Assembly: GCF_004358205.1 (NCBI RefSeq)
Contig: NZ_SMYO01000002.1
Coordinates: 124,001-188,000, forward strand
Direction of reading: 5' to 3'
DNA length: 64,000 nucleotides
Source: Bacillus salipaludis
GTDB lineage: Bacteria > Bacillota > Bacilli > Bacillales_B > DSM-18226
Shown here: positions 56,307-64,000 of the stretch, piece by piece
Position numbering within the stretch: position 1 is the stretch's first letter
Layout: each line of letters begins with the position of its first letter
Notes under the pieces: model-generated
Told to the model about the DNA's origin: nothing
Database searches by the model: none
What the model saw: only the letters and a program-made list of their open reading frames with translations
Made by a program: the position numbers and the translations under genes

Positions 56307-57548
56307 ATGAAGCACTTATCACAGCAGGACGAGCAGGTATTTCAGGCAATTCAACAGGAATTAGGACGTCAGCGCGCGAAGATTGAATTAATTGCATCAG
56401 AAAACTTTGTAAGCGAAGCGGTTATGGAAGCACAGGGGTCTGTTTTAACTAATAAATATGCCGAAGGATATCCAGCAAAACGCTATTATGGCGGCTGCGA
56501 ATATGTTGATATCGTAGAAGATTTAGCGCGTGACCGTGCGAAAGCAATCTTCGGTGCAGAGCATGCGAACGTACAGCCACACTCCGGTGCACAAGCAAAC
56601 ATGGCTGTTTACTTCACAATTCTTGAGCAAGGCGATACCGTTCTAGGGATGAACCTTTCACACGGCGGTCACTTAACACACGGAAGTCCGGTAAACTTCA
56701 GTGGTGTTCAATATAATTTCGTTGAGTACGGTGTAGATGAAGAAACACACCGCATCAATTATGAGGATGTTTTAGAAAAAGCTCGCCAGCATAAGCCGAA
56801 ATTGATTGTTGCGGGTGCCAGCGCATATCCTCGCGAAATTGACTTTAAAAAATTCCGTGAAATCGCTGATGAAGTGGGCGCCTATTTAATGGTGGATATG
56901 GCTCATATTGCAGGTCTTGTTGCGGCAGGTCTTCACCAAAATCCTGTTCCATATGCAGATTTTGTTACGACTACTACGCATAAAACCTTAAGAGGCCCAC
57001 GCGGCGGGATGATTCTTTGCCGTGAAGAGTTTGCGAAAAAGATTGATAAGTCCATTTTCCCTGGAATCCAGGGCGGTCCATTAATGCATGTGATTGCTGC
57101 AAAAGCGGTTGCTTTTGGCGAAGCATTGCAGGACAGCTTTAAAGAGTATGCAGGAAACATTATTGCGAACGCAAAACGTCTTGCTGAAGGTCTGCAAAAA
57201 GAAGGCTTAAAGCTTGTTTCCGGCGGAACGGACAACCACTTATTATTAGTGGATGTAACGACTCTTGGCTTAACTGGTAAAGTGGCTGAGCATGTCCTTG
57301 ATGAAGTAGGAATTACCGTTAACAAAAATACCATTCCTTACGATCAAAACAGCCCATTTGTAACAAGCGGTGTCCGTATTGGTACTGCAGCTGTTACAAG
57401 CCGCGGCTTCGGTTTAGAGGATATGGATGAAATTGCATCGATTATTGCGTTTACTTTGAAAAACCATGAAGACAAAGCGAAGCTTGAAGAAGCTAGCAAG
57501 CGCGTTGAAGCGTTAACGAGCAAATTTGTTTTATATCCTGAATATTAA
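56307..57548 (+). CDS. glyA: Serine hydroxymethyltransferase
   Basis: 413 residues. PLP enzyme converting serine and tetrahydrofolate to glycine and methylene-tetrahydrofolate. The Schiff-base lysine lies in [18 protein letters not shown] near residue 226; [14 protein letters not shown] and [15 protein letters not shown] are conserved. AAAGGGGGAT precedes the ATG. A terminator follows, then upp. Confidence 0.96.
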   Translation: MKHLSQQDEQVFQAIQQELGRQRAKIELIASENFVSEAVMEAQGSVLTNKYAEGYPAKRYYGGCEYVDIVEDLARDRAKAIFGAEHANVQPHSGAQANMAVYFTILEQGDTVLGMNLSHGGHLTHGSPVNFSGVQYNFVEYGVDEETHRINYEDVLEKARQHKPKLIVAGASAYPREIDFKKFREIADEVGAYLMVDMAHIAGLVAAGLHQNPVPYADFVTTTTHKTLRGPRGGMILCREEFAKKIDKSIFPGIQGGPLMHVIAAKAVAFGEALQDSFKEYAGNIIANAKRLAEGLQKEGLKLVSGGTDNHLLLVDVTTLGLTGKVAEHVLDEVGITVNKNTIPYDQNSPFVTSGVRIGTAAVTSRGFGLEDMDEIASIIAFTLKNHEDKAKLEEASKRVEALTSKFVLYPEY

Positions 57549-57558
57549 GATTTTTGGG

Positions 57559-58298
<740 letters not shown>

Positions 58299-58304
58299 TT
58301 TTTT

Positions 58305-58339
58305 GAGAGATCTTTTTTTGAAAAAGGTCTCTTTTTTTA
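58305..58339 (+). terminator. Terminator of upp
   Basis: GAGAGATCTTTTT pairs with AAAAAGGTCTC, followed by a run of T. Confidence 0.85.
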
Positions 58340-58356
58340 TTGGGGAAATGGGTAGC

Positions 58357-58385
58357 GGAAGGTATTTTGGTAAAAGTGGAGGGTA
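58357..58385 (+). repeat. Possible two-unit 21-nt array (GGAAGGTA / GGAGGGTA)
   Basis: GGAAGGTA at 58357 and GGAGGGTA at 58378 are 21 nt apart, right after the upp terminator, the same setting as the other arrays. Two units only; may be chance. Confidence 0.3.
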
Positions 58386-58477
58386 AACTCCACCACAGAT
58401 ATCCCCTCCCCAAAAAATCCTCCTGCATATTTCCTTCACCCAAAGAAAACCCTATGAAAAAAGGGGAAATCAGCAAA

Positions 58478-60679
58478 ATGAAGAAACTTATTCTAGCCAT
58501 TATTCTAATTACATCCATCACCATACCCGCACCAATCCAATCCCAAACAAGGAAACTGATCACACCGCCGATCCCAAATCAGCAAACCGTCGCCATCGTC
58601 GTTACAAAACAACCACAAACTAAAGAACAAATCAAACAGTTCCTCACATCATACAAGGACATCAAACTGCGCCGTATTTTTACGGAAGCCATCACAGGAT
58701 TTTCCATTGAGGGCAACCGCGCGGCCATCACAAAACTAGCAGAAAACGTTAAAATTCTAAACGTGTCTCCCGTAACCAGTTACCAGGCCCAGACTGAGGA
58801 GAGCGTCAAAATCATTGGAGGGGAAGAGGTACGCGGATTATTTTCACCGAAAAATCAACGCCTCACTGGCAAAGGAATCACTGTCGCGGTCATCGATACC
58901 GGTGTGGATTACACCCATCCCGACCTTCGGCGCAACTATGGCGGTGGACACGACCTTGTTGATAACGACAAGGATCCTATGGAAACCCGTGCTATTGGCA
59001 AAGCGACCATTCACGGTACACATGTTGCGGGAATCATCGCCGCTAATGGTAAAATCCGCGGTGTTGCCCCAGAGGCGAAGATTATTGCTTATCGGGCACT
59101 CGGACCAGGAGGGGGCGGAACGACGGAGCAAGTTATTGCTGCGATCGATCAAGCCATTAAGGATAAGGTCGATATCATGAATCTTTCCCTTGGAAATGAT
59201 GTCAACGGTCCGGATCTGCCGATTAGCCTCGCGCTCAACCGCGCCGTCGACAAAGGAATTGTCGCGGTGGCGGCAAATGGCAATGCCGGCCCGAATATTT
59301 GGACAGTCGGTTCACCCGGAACGGCATCAAAAGCAATCTCCGTCGGGGCCTCGACACCCACCATGAAAATACCGTCCTTATTAATAGAAGGAACGCGGAA
59401 AAAAATCCGAATTCAGCCAATGGAAGGTTCGGAAAAATGGGAGTTGGACCGCTCGTATACAATCGTCGATGGTGGAATTGGCAAGAAGGAAGACTTGAAA
59501 AATGTTGCGGGCAAAATCGTTCTCATTAAGCGCGGCCGCTTAACCTTTACTGAAAAGGCTAAAAACGCCCAAAAGGCGGGGGCCAAGGCTGTACTCATCT
59601 ACAATAATATGAGCGGAAATTTTATCGGAAATTTAGAAACGTTGCTACCGCTTCCCGTCGGGTCCATTTCAAAGCATGACGGGGAGCAGTTATTAAAAGA
59701 AACGTCTATCACAATGCGGATTATCCAAAAAGAAGAAAAGGACCGGATGGCAGAGTTTAGTTCTCGAGGTCCAGTAACCGGAACATGGGAGGTAAAACCA
59801 GATATCGTGGCTCCCGGGGTTGCGATTAACTCAACCGTACCGGGCGGCTATCTTTCGTTACAGGGCACAAGTATGGCAGCACCGCATGTCGCCGGTGCCT
59901 GTGCCTTAATCAAACAGGCCCACCCAGACTGGACGCCGCAGCAAATAAAAGCTTCCTTGATGAATACAGCCAAGACACTGTTTAAAAATGCAAATACTCC
60001 GTATCGGACTTACGAGCAGGGAGCAGGGAGGATTCAAGTGCCCGAGGCGGTAAAAACGGAATCGCTTGTGACACCGAGCTCGATTCACTTTGGTAAATTT
60101 ACAGAACAGCGGGATGTTCATAAAACCCTTTTACACGTTGAAAATACAAGCAATGCAACAAAGAGATATTCCTTTGATGTTCCAGAGCGAACAGAGGGAC
60201 TATCGTGGAAAATTCCGCTTTCGTTTACCTTGGCACCTAAGGAAACCAAGGATGTTGCAATTGAACTGAGGGTCGACCCGCAAAGCATTAAAAATAAAAT
60301 TCATGATGGTTACATCAAGCTTCAGGCGGGATCCACCCTCATCCATATTCCATATATCTATGTACTCGAAGAACCAAATTACCCGAGGGTAATGGGATTT
60401 TCCTTTGGGGAAGGTGATGCTCCGGGGCAGTACTTATATGAGGTTTACCTTCCGGGGGGAGCCGAGGAGTTCGGCATTGCCTTGTTCGATCCCGGTGATT
60501 ATCGCTTTGTCGGTTTTTTAGATTCCATTGAAAATGTCAAAAAAGGATTGATTCAAAAGAAAATTGAAAATGAGAATCTTCCGGAGGACGGGGTATACCT
60601 TGCCAAAGTTTTTGCGAAAAAGGCCGGTAAAGAGGATTTCATTGAAACGATGTTAAAAATCGAAAAACGGCAGCAGTAA
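58478..60679 (+). CDS. Secreted subtilisin-like serine protease (S8, Vpr-like)
   Basis: About 733 residues. A signal peptide (MKKLILAIILI to about 22) is followed by an inhibitor-I9 propeptide (about 35-105) and a subtilase domain with Asp in VAVIDTGVDYTHPDL, His in IHGTHVAGI and Ser in QGTSMAAPHVAGA. A PA domain (GKIVLIKRGRLTFTEKAKNAQKAGAKAVLIYNN) is inserted before the serine, as in Vpr/C5a-peptidase types. The C-terminal 200 residues are beta-rich. ATG 58478 is chosen for the signal peptide and upstream GGGG; 58454 and 58340 are also open. It interrupts the upp-atp order. Confidence 0.87.
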   Translation: MKKLILAIILITSITIPAPIQSQTRKLITPPIPNQQTVAIVVTKQPQTKEQIKQFLTSYKDIKLRRIFTEAITGFSIEGNRAAITKLAENVKILNVSPVTSYQAQTEESVKIIGGEEVRGLFSPKNQRLTGKGITVAVIDTGVDYTHPDLRRNYGGGHDLVDNDKDPMETRAIGKATIHGTHVAGIIAANGKIRGVAPEAKIIAYRALGPGGGGTTEQVIAAIDQAIKDKVDIMNLSLGNDVNGPDLPISLALNRAVDKGIVAVAANGNAGPNIWTVGSPGTASKAISVGASTPTMKIPSLLIEGTRKKIRIQPMEGSEKWELDRSYTIVDGGIGKKEDLKNVAGKIVLIKRGRLTFTEKAKNAQKAGAKAVLIYNNMSGNFIGNLETLLPLPVGSISKHDGEQLLKETSITMRIIQKEEKDRMAEFSSRGPVTGTWEVKPDIVAPGVAINSTVPGGYLSLQGTSMAAPHVAGACALIKQAHPDWTPQQIKASLMNTAKTLFKNANTPYRTYEQGAGRIQVPEAVKTESLVTPSSIHFGKFTEQRDVHKTLLHVENTSNATKRYSFDVPERTEGLSWKIPLSFTLAPKETKDVAIELRVDPQSIKNKIHDGYIKLQAGSTLIHIPYIYVLEEPNYPRVMGFSFGEGDAPGQYLYEVYLPGGAEEFGIALFDPGDYRFVGFLDSIENVKKGLIQKKIENENLPEDGVYLAKVFAKKAGKEDFIETMLKIEKRQQ

Positions 60680-60872
60680 ATTTTTAAAAAGAAAGTGAAA
60701 CCTTTTTAAAACTTGGCCGTATTAACTAACTGTGTGTCCTCCTAGGTAAGTTTTTTCAAAAAAATTTCTAAGGGGAAGAGTATAGGTATATATTAAATTT
60801 TCTGATAATTTTTAGTATCCTAATATATCGTGAAAAGCTGAAAATTGCAAGTGAATATTTCGTGGAAACTCA

Positions 60873-60901
60873 TTGACTTTACATATTGCCTATTGTATGC
60901 T
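60873..60901 (+). promoter_or_regulatory. Promoter of the atp operon
   Basis: TTGACT (60873-60878), 17-bp spacer, TATGCT (60896-60901). The leader to atpZ is about 100 nt. The A/T-rich stretch 60680-60870 before it shows no gene and no clear terminator for the protease gene. Confidence 0.65.
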
Positions 60902-61010
60902 TACAAAGGGTGTAAATGATAAGGTTTTCACATTCAAGAAAGTGTTAATTTCCTTGGTGATTTGCCATAAAGCCCGGTTCACATTCTCTTATGGTGAGGA
61001 TGCGATAATG

Positions 61011-61235
61011 ATGCGTAAAAACAACCGCAATCCATTTCAAGCTATGGCTTTAATGTCCGCAATTGTCTCCCAGTTAGTAGGTTCCATTCTCATTGGTATT
61101 TTTGCAGGAAGATGGTTGGACCATCAGTGGGGTACCGAGCCAATTTTCTTAATTATCGGATTGTTAATCGGATTAGCAGCGGGAACCTATGCCATGCTTG
61201 TTTCGATTCGCCATTTTTTCTCGGGAGATAAATGA
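61011..61235 (+). CDS. atpZ: AtpZ/AtpI-family ATP synthase accessory protein
   Basis: About 74 residues with two membrane segments (ALMSAIVSQLVGSILIGIFAGRWLDHQWG and FLIIGLLIGLAAGTYAMLVSIRHFF). The pattern matches the AtpZ family associated with atp operons, implicated in c-ring assembly or Mg uptake. The open frame begins far upstream at 60873; ATG 61008 or 61011 is the likely start, with GGTGAGGATG before it. Overlaps atpI by ATGA. Confidence 0.75.
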   Translation: MRKNNRNPFQAMALMSAIVSQLVGSILIGIFAGRWLDHQWGTEPIFLIIGLLIGLAAGTYAMLVSIRHFFSGDK

Positions 61236-61612
61236 TTATGCCGGATTTTAGAGAGATATTTACTAGGCAGCGAAAATGGAATTTGTACTTGTTATCTATA
61301 TTCGTGCTTGGATGGGGGTTTACCTCCTACAAAACTGTATTTTTAGGATTAATTCTTGGGACATGCTTTAGTTTTCTGAACATCTGGATGTTAACCAAGA
61401 AAACAGAGAAGTTCGACAAGGCCTTTGATAAAGGTAAAAAAATGAAATCGCTCGGCTCGCTGCAAAGAATGGCGACAGCCGCGATCGCAGTGATTATTGC
61501 CATGAGATGGCCCAATTACTTTCATGTAGTCAGTGTGGTTATGGGACTAATGACATCCTATATTGTCATTATGATAGATTATTTTTATCATGCATTGCAT
61601 TTTCATAAATGA
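61232..61612 (+). CDS. atpI: ATP synthase subunit I
   Basis: 126 residues, four membrane segments (about 18-32, 36-55, 75-92, 98-118). AtpI assists c-ring assembly of the F1Fo ATPase. Overlap of 4 bp with atpZ (ATGA) indicates coupling. ATG 61238 is an alternative start. Confidence 0.85.
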   Translation: MIMPDFREIFTRQRKWNLYLLSIFVLGWGFTSYKTVFLGLILGTCFSFLNIWMLTKKTEKFDKAFDKGKKMKSLGSLQRMATAAIAVIIAMRWPNYFHVVSVVMGLMTSYIVIMIDYFYHALHFHK

Positions 61613-61635
61613 TAAGGGAAGTGAGGTGAACATAG

Positions 61636-62349
<714 letters not shown>

Positions 62350-62367
62350 TATATTTTTAAACACTAA

Positions 62368-62613
<246 letters not shown>

Positions 62614-62634
62614 TTAGTAGAGAGAAAAATCCCA

Positions 62635-62671
62635 AGTGGCGGAGAGGAAGAAGAGACACCTTCGCCATTTA
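62635..62671 (+). other. Intercistronic hairpin between atpE and atpF
   Basis: AGTGGCGGAG can pair with CTTCGCCATT. Such stems are common after the highly expressed c-subunit gene and may protect its 3' end; there is no T run. Confidence 0.35.
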
Positions 62672-62706
62672 TGTTTGTGCAATAGAGAACATACTTTTTC
62701 GAGTAG

Positions 62707-63800
<1,094 letters not shown>

Positions 63801-63809
63801 GATTTGTAG

Positions 63810-64000
<191 letters not shown>

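Overview
The window is a chromosomal segment of a low-to-moderate GC, endospore-forming Bacillaceae bacterium. The protein sequences and the gene order are close to Bacillus subtilis between the ywd and atp regions, while the extra beta-oxidation/B12 mutase block and the intergenic repeats suggest a Neobacillus- or Mesobacillus-like species. That genus guess is inference. Sporulation genes (gerQ, rsfA, sspH, spo0F, spoIIR) run throughout. No rRNA, tRNA, prophage, transposase or true CRISPR array was seen.

Layout: 0.2-1.4 kb carries bshB2 and its partner yojF. 1.7-4.1 kb is a molybdenum-cofactor cluster (mobA, moaE, moaD, moeB/thiF). 4.2-9.2 kb holds ywdI, ywdK, gerQ, hemQ, pta and lipL, which link heme, acetate overflow and lipoylation. 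9.4-16.6 kb holds rsfA, an HD-domain protein, ywgA, a tautomerase, a site-2 protease, ywhD and the penicillin-binding protein pbpG. 16.8-21.4 kb has speE-speB, ywiB-argS and sspH. 21.4-24.5 kb has a small DUF4023 gene, a short YitT protein, uvsE and a cardiolipin synthase. 24.7-36.1 kb is a fatty/branched-chain acyl-CoA catabolic block: fadF, thiolase, 3-hydroxybutyryl-CoA dehydrogenase, two acyl-CoA dehydrogenases, a TetR regulator and the fused isobutyryl-CoA mutase IcmF. 36.7-50.4 kb is core information processing and central metabolism (rpoE, pyrG, ywjG, spo0F, fbaA, tal, murZ, glpX, rho, rpmE, tdk, prfA, prmC). 50.6-58.3 kb has spoIIR, ywlB, tsaC/ywlC, mntP, ywlE, rpiB, ywlG, glyA and upp. 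A secreted subtilisin-like protease sits between upp and the atp operon, which runs off the right edge inside atpA.

Regulation that can be read from the sequence includes a CRE upstream of pta, a FadR-type palindrome inside the fadF promoter, a CRE just after a candidate promoter for the thiolase operon, a pyrG leader with the GGGC start and C/U-rich terminator expected for CTP-controlled reiterative transcription, a 73-nt G-free leader in front of rho, a sigma-H promoter at spo0F, a candidate sigma-F promoter at spoIIR, and a dense DnaA-box cluster between ywlB and ywlC.

The most unusual structure is a family of short intergenic arrays downstream of genes. In each, a locus-specific 8-13 nt core recurs at a 21-nt period while the nucleotides between cores are unrelated. 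Five arrays and one weak candidate are seen, with four different cores. Three other dispersed repeat families (A, B and a perfect GACAAAATTCGGGTGG hairpin) fill many of the remaining gaps, including a collapsed copy and copies with a nested 61-nt insert.
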